64,000 nt of DNA from positions 162,009 through 226,008 of the forward strand of contig NZ_WVIE01000005.1 in NCBI RefSeq assembly GCF_010091945.1, read 5' to 3'. Made by a program: the position numbers and the translations under genes. The DNA is from Myxacorys almedinensis A (GTDB taxonomy: Bacteria > Cyanobacteriota > Cyanobacteriia > Leptolyngbyales > Leptolyngbyaceae). Of the stretch, positions 1-9,370 are shown piece by piece (the first letter of the stretch is position 1; each line of letters opens with the position of its first letter). Under the pieces are notes generated by a model. That model ran no database searches, was not told the origin of the DNA, and saw only the letters and a program-made list of their open reading frames with translations.

Positions 1-1
1 G

Positions 2-42
2 TTCGTAATTCGGAGCTAACGGGAAGTGAATTACGAATTTTT
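2..42 (+). terminator. Rho-independent terminator at the window edge
   Basis: A perfect 10-bp inverted repeat (TTCGTAATTC at 2-11, GAATTACGAA at 28-37) encloses a 16-nt loop and is followed by five T residues on the + strand. It probably ends a + strand gene lying left of the window. The AT-rich stem makes it moderate in strength. Confidence 0.6.
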
Positions 43-119
43 ACCAGATAGTTTGCGTATTCAGTGTAGTCCAGGGTTTAGAAAATGAAGCAGTTGATTT
101 GTGTGATTGATCTGCTTTG

Positions 120-153
120 TTTGTGCCTGCGTCAGATTTGTGCCTGCGTCAGA
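120..153. repeat. 17-nt tandem duplication
   Basis: TTTGTGCCTGCGTCAGA occurs twice head to tail (120-136, 137-153) upstream of the DUF721 gene. It looks like a local slippage duplication. No function can be assigned. Confidence 0.7.
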
Positions 154-252
154 ATGGAGAATGTAGGGAGATGCCTTGGTAAATCCTAGCGGGGTGAACG
201 CAGGAGTTGGTAAATTACCTTGCACCTCAAGAAAGATTATGGAAGCCAAACT

Positions 253-822
253 ATGCTGAATCTTCGACAGCTTTTCCAGGCATATGAGCTACCTCAGAGT
301 CAAGAGCAGCAGCAGTTGCAGCAAATTTTAGGCTATTGGATGCCCTGTGTTGGGGAAGCGGTAAGTTCGCAGGTTTCTGGAAAAGCGATCGCACAGCACA
401 CCCGTCCGCTTTCTGTACAGCGAGGCATTCTTCAAGTAGCGGTTTCTAGCCCGGTTTGGTCTCATACCCTCCTGTTTGAGCGACCCAAAATTCTGCAAAA
501 ACTGAACGATCGATTGACAACCCCGATCAAAGACATTCGATTTTCGACCGCTCAGTGGCATCAGCAACCCTTACCGGCTCTCCCTGCCGAATCAGTGACA
601 GTGTGGAGCGATCACCCCAGCCGGCAAGAGGCAACAGCGTCTTCTCACCTTTCCGCTCAACTGTGTCTCACCCCAGAAACCGCTTTTGAACAATGGTTAG
701 AAAAAGTTCGACAGCGTAGTCAGCATTTGCCACCCTGTCCTCAGTGCCAGTGTCCAACTCCGTTAGGAGAGCTAGAGCGTTGGGGGGTGTGTTCGCTCTG
801 TTCTGCCCAGCGACTATCATGA
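253..822 (+). CDS. DciA-like DUF721 protein with C-terminal zinc ribbon
   Basis: The N-terminal half (about residues 5-100) has the DUF721 pattern, with a W-x-x-VVG-like segment (YWMPCVGEAVSSQV) and the strand pattern RGILQVAVSSPVWSHTLLFE. DUF721 is the domain of DciA, the loader or operator of the DnaB replicative helicase in bacteria without DnaC. The last about 30 residues carry CPQCQCP and CSLCSA cysteine clusters, a probable zinc ribbon found in cyanobacterial members. An in-frame TTG exists at 220, but ATG at 253 is better placed at the domain edge. It stands alone here. Family assignment is fairly sure; a helicase-loading role is inferred from DciA. Confidence 0.8.
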   Translation: MLNLRQLFQAYELPQSQEQQQLQQILGYWMPCVGEAVSSQVSGKAIAQHTRPLSVQRGILQVAVSSPVWSHTLLFERPKILQKLNDRLTTPIKDIRFSTAQWHQQPLPALPAESVTVWSDHPSRQEATASSHLSAQLCLTPETAFEQWLEKVRQRSQHLPPCPQCQCPTPLGELERWGVCSLCSAQRLS

Positions 823-1409
823 AGAGCACAGTTTACAACATCTGTAAACCGTCTTTTCAAGGGATTTTATCTCTTCCTTAAACTAGAGGTCTATCAAACT
901 CTAGACAAGCATACTTAGGAATATAAAGGAAACAAAGCTCAGCACCTTTTGTAGAAAAAATTGCCTATAAAAATTATTTATTTCTAAATAGTTAGGTTGA
1001 GAAAAATAAGCAAGCGTTTGGCGTTTCTCTTGATCCCCATCCGGTTTACGTCAAACCTTCTTTGTTTTTGTTCGATGCGCTACAAAGCAGTTTCAAAAAT
1101 ATCTATTTAGAAGACAATTATAAAAAGAATCTAAAGCCGGTCTGTTAGGTTTGAAACCCTGAACTCTTTATACAATAAAGTGTCTAAGTTTTTTGATGAA
1201 GCTATGACAAAAAAAATAGAAGGCAAAATAGAAAGCGGAAATGATGCTCTAGTGGCTGAAGCAAAAATAAGTTAAAAATTGTTGCGACACATCCAGACTG
1301 TTGGTTTTTATTCTCACCCTGATCGATGGGATCAGTCATAAAAAACGTGAGCCGCCAAGGTCATGAGCTTTGTTTTTAATCCCTCAAATTCTTTAAAAAA
1401 TTTTGTACT
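823..1409. other. AT-rich intergenic region
   Basis: This 587-bp stretch is clearly more AT-rich than its neighbours and has only one GCGATCG-like site. It contains the gene-like remnant at 996-1275, reported separately, and otherwise no RNA gene or strong terminator that I can see. The promoter of the 87-residue gene at 1410 should lie in its right end, which is A/T-tract rich. Confidence 0.6.
996..1275 (+). pseudogene. Possible frameshifted gene remnant of unknown family
   Basis: Frame 996-1148 is open for 50 codons with normal-looking composition (reads GVSLDPHPVYVKPSLFLFD, then SSFKNIYLEDNYKKNLKP). A second frame, 1138-1275, continues with LNSLYNKVSKFFDEAM and a lysine/glutamate-rich tail before a stop. 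The two overlap with a frame change, and neither has a convincing start codon or ribosome site. I do not recognise the family. The alternative is chance open frame in AT-rich spacer. Confidence 0.3.
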
Positions 1410-1673
1410 ATGCAACGTTCTGACTTTTTCACTTCAGCTTGTCGGCACTGCCGGCACTATGTCCCCCAAGGCAGGCGTGGAGGGCAGTGCGCTCAGTTAA
1501 ATGTGCTTGTTCAAGGACAGTGGAAGGCTTGCGCTCTTGCTGCGCCCGTGTTTGAACCTGCCTGGGAATTTGAGGGGCTGCCAATGTGGCAGCAAGAACG
1601 ACTGGAGGTACCGCAGTCTCCGGTTACTACAGTTTTGCAGGAAGCAGAAATTGCTGTTTCCCAGCCCGTATAG
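1410..1673 (+). CDS. Small conserved cyanobacterial cysteine-containing protein
   Basis: This 87-residue protein has the pattern CRHCRHY near the start, then RRGGQC, then VQGQWKACALAAPVF. I associate it with a conserved small cyanobacterial family of unknown function. Four regularly spaced cysteines could bind a metal, but this is inference. The C-terminal third is variable and lacks features. It is a single gene convergent with menB, and a hairpin followed by T residues (1748-1781) probably terminates it. No function is assigned. Confidence 0.7.
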   Translation: MQRSDFFTSACRHCRHYVPQGRRGGQCAQLNVLVQGQWKACALAAPVFEPAWEFEGLPMWQQERLEVPQSPVTTVLQEAEIAVSQPV

Positions 1674-1747
1674 CGTGACGTCAAGCGCCGCCATGAGTTT
1701 GCCTCTTAGCGTATTTGGGGTTCTGTCGATTTGTATGAAGTTTTGCT

Positions 1748-1781
1748 AATCGCATTGTCTTATTGGACGGTGCGATTTTTT
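1748..1781 (+). terminator. Terminator of the 87-residue gene
   Basis: AATCGCA (1748-1754) pairs with TGCGATT (1771-1777), and T residues run on to 1781. The structure reaches into the stop codon of the convergent menB, so the two genes share almost no spacer. Confidence 0.55.
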
Positions 1782-2613
1782 AGGGCAGCCACGGGTATTT
1801 ACGAAAGTCGGGTGGGCGTTTTTCAAGAAAGGCTTGTTTGCCTTCCGAGCCTTCTTCACTCATGTAGTAGAGCATCGTGGCGTTTCCGGCAAGTTCTTGC
1901 AGCCCGGCTTGTCCGTCGCAGTCGGCGTTGAACGCTGCCTTGAGACAGCGAATTGCGATCGGGCTTTTTTCCAAGATTTCCATGGCCCACTGAATGCCTT
2001 CTGCTTCAAGCTGTGCGATCGCAACGACGCGGTTGATCAGTCCCATTTCCAAGGCTTGGTCGGCAGTGTACTGGCGACAGAGATACCAGATTTCTCGCGC
2101 CTTTTTTTGTCCTACGATGCGTGCCATGTAGCTTGCGCCAAATCCACCATCGAAACTGCCAACTTTCGGTCCGGTTTGCCCAAAAATGGCATTGTCCGCA
2201 GCGATCGTCAGGTCACAAAGCAGTTGTAGAACGTGCCCACCCCCGATCGCATAGCCCGCGACCAGGGCAATCACAACTTTAGGTATAGAGCGAATCAGGC
2301 GCTGTAAATCCAGCACATTAAGACGGGGAACACCTGCATCATCAATATATCCAGCGTGACCCCGGACGCTCTGATCGCCGCCAGAGCAGAACGCATATTT
2401 GCCATCTGTGTGCGGACCAGAGCCGGTGAGCAGAATCACGCCGATGCGGCTGTCTTCACGGGCGTTAGCAAAGGCATCGTAGAGTTCTACGATCGTTTTG
2501 GGGCGAAATGCATTGCGCTTGTGGGGTCGGTTGATCGTAATTTTGGCGATGCCGTCTATTTTGTGATAGAGAATGTCTTCGTAGGTTTTAGCGGTTTGCC
2601 AATCATGGGTCAT
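1780..2613 (-). CDS. menB: 1,4-dihydroxy-2-naphthoyl-CoA synthase
   Basis: This crotonase-fold enzyme performs the Dieckmann-type ring closure of o-succinylbenzoyl-CoA in phylloquinone/menaquinone synthesis, the source of the photosystem I quinone A1 in cyanobacteria. Its 277 residues are the usual MenB length. Visible motifs are [10 protein letters not shown], the oxyanion-hole segment [19 protein letters not shown], and [14 protein letters not shown], which are typical of MenB rather than of generic enoyl-CoA hydratases. It lies 3 bp downstream of menD on the same strand, so the two are almost certainly cotranscribed as menD-menB. Confidence 0.96.
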   Translation of the reverse strand: MTHDWQTAKTYEDILYHKIDGIAKITINRPHKRNAFRPKTIVELYDAFANAREDSRIGVILLTGSGPHTDGKYAFCSGGDQSVRGHAGYIDDAGVPRLNVLDLQRLIRSIPKVVIALVAGYAIGGGHVLQLLCDLTIAADNAIFGQTGPKVGSFDGGFGASYMARIVGQKKAREIWYLCRQYTADQALEMGLINRVVAIAQLEAEGIQWAMEILEKSPIAIRCLKAAFNADCDGQAGLQELAGNATMLYYMSEEGSEGKQAFLEKRPPDFRKYPWLP

Positions 2614-2616
2614 GGG

Positions 2617-4374
2617 TTAAAACGTTGCGAATGTGCCTAATTTATTTTTGCGCCATTGGGTGTCGTAGTAGCGATCGGTTTTGAGTTCTAAGACGCGAAT
2701 TCCTCCGGTTGGCAACAGATCAAAGCTTTGGGTAAACTGCTCCCAGGTGGAAATGCGCTCGTAGTGCACCCCGTAAGTGTGGCAGAGACTTGCAAAGTTG
2801 ATATGTTGAGGGGTGGCAAAAAATTCTTCAAACGGTGGCTCAAATTGGGAGATAGGCAACATGTTGAAGATGCCGCCGCCGTTGTTGTTGATCAGCACGA
2901 TCGTCAGATGCCCGTGCGCCAGCTTCAGCAAAAATCCGTTTGTGTCGTGCAGCAGCGCTAGGTCTCCGGTGAGTAAAACAGCGTGTTGATGATGGGCAAT
3001 GCCCAACGCCGTGGATAGTGTGCCATCGATGCCATTGGCTCCGCGATTGAAAAAGGGTTGAATAGCGCGATCGCTCGGTTTCCAAAACGATTCAACGTCT
3101 CGCACTGGCATACTGTTTGAGATAAATACAGGAGTCTTTTCAGGAAGATATTGCGACAGCAGCCACGCGGCTTTACCCTCGAATAAAGCCTCTTCGCAGG
3201 CTAAGGTCTGATCGATCGCGCATCGAGTTTTAGATTCGGCAGTGAGCCAGAGGTCGAGATAGCCCGATTTGTGCAACGGTAGGGGATCGGGGACAGCCCA
3301 AGATTCGGTAGCCCAAGATTCGATAGATAAAGGCAGGTGAATCGTTTTGCCATGGAGCGGATCGAGGTTGCGATCGCTTGGATCAAGCACATAATGATGC
3401 GGTTGGTGCTGAATGAGCCATTGCCGTAATTCTTTGCTCGTTGGCATATCGCCGATCCGAATCACCACCTCTGGGGCTAGTTTCTCGGCGAGGTCAGCAT
3501 TTCTAAGAATGGCGTCGTAGGTCGAGATCAGATAAGGATTCAGGCTGGCATAATTTCGGACGGGCGATAACCCTTCAGCGAGGACGGGCATGTTCAGGGT
3601 TTTAGATAGCCATGCGATCGCGCGGCAATAGTGTGTGGGGTTCTCTGGTTGGGCAACTCCTGCGATAATAATTCCTCGCTGCGCTTGCAGAGGCGTGCTC
3701 CATTCTGCCGTCAACGCTGGGGTAGGGTGCACCAGAGTTGTCCCCGATTGGAGGTGATCAAAAAAATCGCGGGGAACGGGGTCGGCGGCTACTTCCACGG
3801 TGCGCGTTGTGCCTTTTTCCGGTTCGATCGGCGACAATGGCTCGCGAAATGGGACGTTTAAATGCACGACCCCGGCGATAGGATAGTGCGATCGCTGCCA
3901 TGCCTGCGCGATCGTCTGCCGCCAATAGGCCAACATCGATCCATCAGCCGAGGGTAGCGCTACTTCGGCATAGAAGTTGGGATACGAGCCAAACAATTTC
4001 TGCTGATCGATCGCTTGTCCAGCATTGCAATGGCGCAACTCGGGCGGACGATCTGCGGTCAGCACCATCAGCGATACGCGGCTTTCGCGCGCCTCGATCA
4101 CCGCCGGATAAAAGTTTGCACCTGCCGTGCCAGACGTGCAAACTAGCACTACAGGTCGATGGGTACGCTTGGCAATGCCCAAGGCAAAAAACGAAGCAGA
4201 TCGCTCGTCTAAAATGGGAATTGCGTCGATGGTAGGATGCTGAGCAAACGCGATCGCGAGGGGGGTCGATCGCGACCCAGGACAGATCACTGCCGTTGTG
4301 AGACCGAGCCGCGCCAACGTTTCAGCTAAAACAGATGCCCAGAGCGTATTAGTAGTGCGAAAATCGAGCGGCAT
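2617..4374 (-). CDS. menD: 2-succinyl-5-enolpyruvyl-6-hydroxy-3-cyclohexene-1-carboxylate synthase
   Basis: This ThDP-dependent enzyme condenses isochorismate with 2-oxoglutarate-derived succinic semialdehyde, the first committed step of the naphthoquinone pathway. The 585 residues show the three ThDP-enzyme domains: an N-terminal pyrimidine-binding domain with ICPGSRSTPLAIAF, a middle domain, and a C-terminal pyrophosphate-binding domain with the metal motif GDLALLHDTNGF...NNNGGG. Start ATG at 4374 gives MPLDFRTTNTLWASVLAETL, the expected N-terminus. It is the first gene of the menD-menB pair, and 164 bp separate it from the peptidase gene upstream. Confidence 0.96.
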   Translation of the reverse strand: MPLDFRTTNTLWASVLAETLARLGLTTAVICPGSRSTPLAIAFAQHPTIDAIPILDERSASFFALGIAKRTHRPVVLVCTSGTAGANFYPAVIEARESRVSLMVLTADRPPELRHCNAGQAIDQQKLFGSYPNFYAEVALPSADGSMLAYWRQTIAQAWQRSHYPIAGVVHLNVPFREPLSPIEPEKGTTRTVEVAADPVPRDFFDHLQSGTTLVHPTPALTAEWSTPLQAQRGIIIAGVAQPENPTHYCRAIAWLSKTLNMPVLAEGLSPVRNYASLNPYLISTYDAILRNADLAEKLAPEVVIRIGDMPTSKELRQWLIQHQPHHYVLDPSDRNLDPLHGKTIHLPLSIESWATESWAVPDPLPLHKSGYLDLWLTAESKTRCAIDQTLACEEALFEGKAAWLLSQYLPEKTPVFISNSMPVRDVESFWKPSDRAIQPFFNRGANGIDGTLSTALGIAHHQHAVLLTGDLALLHDTNGFLLKLAHGHLTIVLINNNGGGIFNMLPISQFEPPFEEFFATPQHINFASLCHTYGVHYERISTWEQFTQSFDLLPTGGIRVLELKTDRYYDTQWRKNKLGTFATF

Positions 4375-4538
4375 GAACTTAGGAATAAGCGATCAGGCGA
4401 TTTGAAGCGTAGCAGGTCATAGCGGGTTGTGCCACATCGGCTTGAAATAGAATCGGTTTGGAATAGCGATGGCTAATTTGCGCCCAGATTGATGATCTAG
4501 GAGCATTTTGTAGCCCTGCGATCGCGTTTAGCACCGCG

Positions 4539-6359
4539 CTAAATCGTTGCCTGCAATTGGTCTAACAACGTCTCCACATAAGTTAATGCCCCCTTAATTG
4601 TGGCAGCGTCTTCAATATCGACGCCTACAAATTGCCGTAACGCCTCTACCTGATCAAGGCTGCCTCCAGATGCCAGCAACTCCAAATATCCAGGAATAAA
4701 CGCTTTGCCGACCTCAAGATATTTCTGGTAGCATGCCAAACTGACAATATTGGATGCCGTGTACTGATAGCAGTAAAACGGTTTGAAATAGATGTGCCCA
4801 ATGCGTGCCCAGTCGTACTGATGCTCTGGCAGCACGTCTACCGCGCTACCACAGAGCTTTTGGTATAGCTTCATCCATTCTTCATTCACAAAGCTTTGAT
4901 CGAAGCTACCTTGGGCGGCGCGATCGTGGATTGCCAACTCCAACCGACTAATGGTACTTTGCCGGAACAGCAGATTTAGCTGATCTTCTAACTGCCGGGT
5001 GATCAGGGTTTTCGTCAGGGCTTTGTCGTCTGTTGCCTGCTTCAGTAAATAGTCGAGCAGCAGCAACTCATTAAACGTTGACGCAATTTCTGCCAACACC
5101 ATCGGCGGGTTGCTGTTGAAATAGGACTGGCGATCGTCGATCCATTCAAAGTGCAACCCGTGACCCATCTCGTGGGCAAGGGTGAAGAGAGAATTGTAAT
5201 CGTCGGTGTACGACATCAGCAGATAGCTGTGCTTGCCGTAGGTGTAAGAGCAGAACGCTCCACCCCGTTTGCCAGGGCGGATTTTGGCATCGACCCAGTT
5301 CTTCAAAAAGAATTCTTCCGCACGACGGGCATAGTTTGCATCAAATTGATCCAAGGCTGCCAACAGGGTTTCGACGCCGGTTTTGTAGCCGATCGTTGCC
5401 CTAGAATCAGCATCCGTCTCCCAAGGGGCGTAGAGATCACATGTGCGAATTTTTTGCCCTAACGCTTTTTCTTTTAACTGATAGTAGCGCTGAAACAGAT
5501 CAAACCGCGCTCCTGTGCCATCCATAATCGCCCGAAACACTGGCTCAGAGACTTCATCGGCTATCAGTTGCTTGTGCAAGGTGGATGAATAGCCGCGCAT
5601 CTGATTTTCTAGCTTGTGATCTTGCGCAACGGTGTTGAGAATGTAGCCATACAGCGAATTGTGCTGCTGCATCACCTGGCGAACCGATTGATATGCTGCG
5701 TATCGAGTCTCAGGATGGGGATTGTAAAGTAAGGCGCTGAGTTCGGCTTCGGTGCTGGCGCTTTTGCCATCGATCGTGGTCACAGGTTGGTATTCTTGCT
5801 CGCCGAGATGCACCGATCGCAGTTGAATAAATGCCTGCCGCCCGGTCAAACTATCTTGATTGCGGGTTTGCTCCACGTCTTCAGAGAGAGTGTAGGGGCG
5901 GGCTTGGGCGATCCGATTGAGGTAGTGCTGATAGGTACTCAGAGCCGTTGCCTGCCGAAACGAATCAAACTGGTTGGCTTCCATCCCTTGCAGTTCTAAA
6001 TCAAAAAACAACAGTTGATTCTCGATCGCTGTCAAAGCTTCCATCGCTTTGTCAAGAAACTGCTTTGCTTCGGTGTTGCGAGTATCTGCCGAAAAAATCA
6101 GCGACGGAAAGGCGTAGAGGTAACCCGATTTTTCTGCGATCGCTTCTAAGGTTTTAAAGCACTCTGCCAACTGCTCTGGGAACAGTGCACTCACCCGACC
6201 CCGAAACTGGTCTCGGAAGGCGGCAGCTTGACGCTGCAACTCTTGCAAATCTTGCGCTAGCTGCGGGTCATCAAATCCCTGATAAAGATCTGATAAATCC
6301 CACTCCTGCGGATGTTCTGCCCAAACTGTAGCCTGCAAAACGTCTGTAGATTGTGTCAT
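4539..6359 (-). CDS. M3 family oligoendopeptidase (PepF type)
   Basis: This is a 606-residue cytosolic zinc metallopeptidase that degrades short peptides. The zinc-binding HEXXH motif is H396-EMG-H400 within LFTLAHEMGHGLHFEW, and the third ligand region follows in LAEIASTFNE. The length and the helical N-terminal half match M3B oligoendopeptidase F. The protein begins MTQSTDVLQATVWAEHP and has no signal peptide. It is probably monocistronic, with about 75 bp to the reductase gene upstream. The exact peptide preference cannot be read from sequence. Confidence 0.92.
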   Translation of the reverse strand: MTQSTDVLQATVWAEHPQEWDLSDLYQGFDDPQLAQDLQELQRQAAAFRDQFRGRVSALFPEQLAECFKTLEAIAEKSGYLYAFPSLIFSADTRNTEAKQFLDKAMEALTAIENQLLFFDLELQGMEANQFDSFRQATALSTYQHYLNRIAQARPYTLSEDVEQTRNQDSLTGRQAFIQLRSVHLGEQEYQPVTTIDGKSASTEAELSALLYNPHPETRYAAYQSVRQVMQQHNSLYGYILNTVAQDHKLENQMRGYSSTLHKQLIADEVSEPVFRAIMDGTGARFDLFQRYYQLKEKALGQKIRTCDLYAPWETDADSRATIGYKTGVETLLAALDQFDANYARRAEEFFLKNWVDAKIRPGKRGGAFCSYTYGKHSYLLMSYTDDYNSLFTLAHEMGHGLHFEWIDDRQSYFNSNPPMVLAEIASTFNELLLLDYLLKQATDDKALTKTLITRQLEDQLNLLFRQSTISRLELAIHDRAAQGSFDQSFVNEEWMKLYQKLCGSAVDVLPEHQYDWARIGHIYFKPFYCYQYTASNIVSLACYQKYLEVGKAFIPGYLELLASGGSLDQVEALRQFVGVDIEDAATIKGALTYVETLLDQLQATI

Positions 6360-6434
6360 CGGTTCAAGTCCTTACTCACAACAGTAAATACAGTAAATGC
6401 AGAAATCGGTAAACGCGGTCTCCTGTTAAATCGG

Positions 6435-6974
6435 TTATCCTCTCAATTTCCGAGTGTTATCCAACAAGCTTCGAGCAAATTGATCAAATCGAGTGGCTAG
6501 AGCTTCATCCAGAAGTTTGCCATCTTCTCCAAACGCTTTCCAGGCTTGCCCGATCGCAACTTGTTCTGGAATTACCCAAGCGTGAACCCAACGCATGATC
6601 AGTCGCAAGTGGTTTAACGCATTGCTGTTGGGCTGCCCGCCCAAAACGCTAATGACTCCGGCTACTTTGCCATCGAGTTGATCAAAGCTCATCAGATCCA
6701 AGGTGTTTTTTATCACACCGCTTACACTGCCGTGATATTCCGGTGTCGCAAGAATTAAACCGTCTGCCTGTTTCACAGCATCTTGTAATCGTCGCACATC
6801 CGGATGGTCTGGATACTCGTTGCCACCATCACAAAAAGGCAAGTTCATCGTGCGTAGATCTAAGACTTCGACCTCTGCACCCATCGCTGTCAAACGATCT
6901 ACGGCGTGGGCAAGGGCTTGGTGAGTGTAGGAGTCGGGGCGCAAACTGCCCGCAATGCCAACAAATTTGACCAT
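6435..6974 (-). CDS. NADPH-dependent FMN reductase family protein
   Basis: This is a flavodoxin-fold reductase of 179 residues. The FMN phosphate loop is GSLRPDSYTH near the N-terminus, and the family signature ATPEYHGSVSGVIKNTLD sits in the middle. Relatives (ChrR, azoreductase and ArsH-like enzymes) transfer two electrons from NAD(P)H to quinones, chromate or free flavin; the physiological acceptor here is unknown. It has its own 308-bp upstream region, where an AT-rich stretch around 7090-7140 may hold the promoter. Confidence 0.9.
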   Translation of the reverse strand: MVKFVGIAGSLRPDSYTHQALAHAVDRLTAMGAEVEVLDLRTMNLPFCDGGNEYPDHPDVRRLQDAVKQADGLILATPEYHGSVSGVIKNTLDLMSFDQLDGKVAGVISVLGGQPNSNALNHLRLIMRWVHAWVIPEQVAIGQAWKAFGEDGKLLDEALATRFDQFARSLLDNTRKLRG

Positions 6975-7282
6975 GAGAGGATGTCCTATAGGTAGTATGG
7001 AAGAGACAAAAATGGGGCGAACCTGAGGTAAGACGTGTTTTCTACGAGGCTACACCTTGCGTTCATCATGCTCACCCCCTGCGAGTTAGAACTTAGTTTT
7101 CTAAGCTTATACTAAACTCATAACGACTACGTTTAAGATAGCGAAAAAAGCTGACTTCTGTCAAATGTTGAGTAAATACCTGGACGCAAAAAATGACCCT
7201 GTACAACCTCCTGCTGTCTAAACTTGACCACCCCGCAAGGCTTTCAAGCGGTGAAATAAGTTTCAAGCGGTGAAATAAGTGC
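6975..7282. other. Intergenic region between panB and the FMN reductase gene
   Basis: The region contains an AT-rich stretch around 7090-7140 that could serve the reductase gene. Just beyond the panB stop is a 19-nt perfect tandem duplication of TTTCAAGCGGTGAAATAAG (7242-7260 and 7261-7279). No open frame or RNA gene is evident. Confidence 0.6.
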
Positions 7283-8080
7283 TTAGGGTTCTAGAAATTG
7301 GCGTGGTTCCTGGATCGCGGCGTTTTGTCGCACCTCACTACAGTAGTCCTGCGCGGCTTGAGTGATTAACTCATACAAATTGAGATAAGACTTGGCAAAC
7401 TTTGGCTTCCAGGTTCCCAAGCCCAACACATCAGACGTGACGAGGACTTGACCATCACAGTGATGTCCGGCTCCGATGCCAATAGTGGGAATCGTGAGTT
7501 TCTCGCTGATCGTTTGGGCAAGATCTGCCGGAATGTGTTCTAACACAATAGAAAACGCGCCGGCTTGTTCAAGCGCGATCGCTTCTGACAAAATCCGCTC
7601 TTTGTCTTCAGGAGATGTCCCTTGTTGCCGAAACCCTGTTTGCCGGACAGACTGCGGCGTTAGCCCAACATGACCCATCACCGGAATGCCAATGTGAACT
7701 AGTTTAGAAACGGTTTCTGCCATCGCCGCATGCCCTCCTTCGAGCTTGACGCCGCCTGCGCCCGTTTCTTTGAGCACCCGCCCTGCCGAATGAATCGCCT
7801 GCTGCGGGCTTTCTTGGTAACTCATGAACGGCAAATCCACGATAACTAATGCCTGTTTGACGCCGCGACACACTGCCTTCGCGTGATGCAGCATTTCGTC
7901 TAGCGTTAGCGGCAGTGTTGTGTCATGCCCTAACGCCACCATCGCTAACGAATCACCCACTAAGATGACATCAACACCGGCGTGATCCAAAATTTGGGCA
8001 ATGGCATAATCCCATGCGGTGAGAACTGCGATCGCACGCCCTTGCTGTTTCCACTGAATCAGTTGTTGGGGAGTAGGCAT
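7283..8080 (-). CDS. panB: 3-methyl-2-oxobutanoate hydroxymethyltransferase
   Basis: This enzyme transfers a one-carbon unit from methylene-tetrahydrofolate to ketoisovalerate to form ketopantoate, the first step of pantothenate/CoA synthesis. The (beta/alpha)8 protein has 265 residues, the normal length. Characteristic segments are [33 protein letters not shown] with the metal-binding Asp, GVKLEGG, and the catalytic-glutamate region SIVLEHIP. The gene has a clear ATG at 8080 and no pantothenate partner gene nearby. Confidence 0.96.
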   Translation of the reverse strand: MPTPQQLIQWKQQGRAIAVLTAWDYAIAQILDHAGVDVILVGDSLAMVALGHDTTLPLTLDEMLHHAKAVCRGVKQALVIVDLPFMSYQESPQQAIHSAGRVLKETGAGGVKLEGGHAAMAETVSKLVHIGIPVMGHVGLTPQSVRQTGFRQQGTSPEDKERILSEAIALEQAGAFSIVLEHIPADLAQTISEKLTIPTIGIGAGHHCDGQVLVTSDVLGLGTWKPKFAKSYLNLYELITQAAQDYCSEVRQNAAIQEPRQFLEP

Positions 8081-8133
8081 AACGGTAAATCATCATTCGG
8101 GGTTAAGCGAATGACGAGGAGACTCCCTCTATT

Positions 8134-9171
8134 TTACTCTGCCGCTCCAGGAGAAATACGGCTGAACATCCGATGAGGCTTGGTTTGATAGGTCGTCATG
8201 CTCACCCAGGCAAGCCCTTCGGTGGTGCCGACCCAGAGTTTGTTTCCGGTATCGGGCGAGAGCGTCAGCACACGGCTAGAAGGGAGGTTGGGAACCTGAC
8301 CGACGATCGCCCCATTGGCAGGGTTAACGCGAAATAATCCTTGGCTGGTTCCCGCCCAAAGGCTGCCAACTTGGTCAAGCCCGATGGACAAAATATTTCG
8401 TCCTCGCAATTGGGTGAGCGATCGCACCATTTTCCCGTCTAGAGGATCAACTTCTACCAACCCGCTCGGAGTCCCTGCCCATAGCGAACCGTCCGCATCT
8501 AATGCCAAGGTTTGAACCGCGCCGCCTGCGATCGCACTGACTTCCTGAAGCACTTGGGCGCGGGCAGTATCCACCTGCACTAGCCCTTCAAGCGTGCCGA
8601 CCCAAAGCTGCCCTTTGGCATCTAGGCTAAGGGCATTGGCGCTGACTCCGGGCAACTTTTGCAGCGTCGTCATCACCAGTCCTTGATCGGGGCTGACCAG
8701 CACCAAGCCTTGATCGGTGCCGACCCAGAGAAAGCCGCGTCGATCGACCAGCAGAGACAGCACGCGATTAGAAGGAAGCGTAATATTTTGAGCCGTTACC
8801 TCGTTGGTGCGCGGGTCGATGCGCCAGATGCCTTCGTAGGTGCCAACCCAAATGCGCCCGACGCGATCTTGGGCAAGGGCTGCGATCGCAAGATTTGGCA
8901 GAGGCACCCTCGCCAAGACGCGCCCCGTGTGAGGATCAACGTTCGCAACTTCTTTACCAGTGGCGATCCAAAGGTTGCCTTTATAGTCGCGCTGGGATGC
9001 ACTCACCCGAAACTCATCGGTAGCGATCGGTTGAGTTGGGATGGTTGGGACATTGGGAGGCGGAGCGATCGGAACATAAGGCATCGGTTCGGCTCTGGTG
9101 ATCGAAGAAATGCTGAGAGCCACCATGAAAGAACTGAGACCCACTCCGATTTGTCGGGGTAAATACGTCAT
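8134..9171 (-). CDS. Exported beta-propeller protein (two-component-regulator propeller repeats)
   Basis: After a probable signal peptide (about residues 1-28, ending SSITRAEP) the 345-residue protein is almost entirely repeats of about 40 residues. Their recurring core is LWVGT-x-x-GL followed by V-x-P/D-x-x-G-x-V, at least seven times. This is the blade pattern of seven- or eight-bladed propellers found in the sensor part of hybrid two-component regulators. Here no kinase, membrane or DNA-binding domain follows, so it is a free periplasmic or surface propeller, perhaps a binding platform. Ligand and partner are unknown. Confidence 0.85.
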   Translation of the reverse strand: MTYLPRQIGVGLSSFMVALSISSITRAEPMPYVPIAPPPNVPTIPTQPIATDEFRVSASQRDYKGNLWIATGKEVANVDPHTGRVLARVPLPNLAIAALAQDRVGRIWVGTYEGIWRIDPRTNEVTAQNITLPSNRVLSLLVDRRGFLWVGTDQGLVLVSPDQGLVMTTLQKLPGVSANALSLDAKGQLWVGTLEGLVQVDTARAQVLQEVSAIAGGAVQTLALDADGSLWAGTPSGLVEVDPLDGKMVRSLTQLRGRNILSIGLDQVGSLWAGTSQGLFRVNPANGAIVGQVPNLPSSRVLTLSPDTGNKLWVGTTEGLAWVSMTTYQTKPHRMFSRISPGAAE

Positions 9172-9370
9172 AATCTACACTCCATCGTCCCTTAGACCAG
9201 GCATATTATGCCCCAAGCCATCGAACTATGTCGCAAATATACTGCCATAACTGGAAGTGCAGATGGAACGGCGATCGCAACCTTTCCAGGTGCCAAAGAA
9301 GGTTGCCCAAACTGGCAGGTATCGAATCGCCTACCCGATTGCGTTCCAACCGTGAGAGAACTACGTTCGG

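Noticed and set aside
8659..9162. + strand open frame of 167 codons across the propeller gene
   Set aside because: It is antisense to a signal-peptide protein with clear repeats; its apparent repetition mirrors the propeller repeats.
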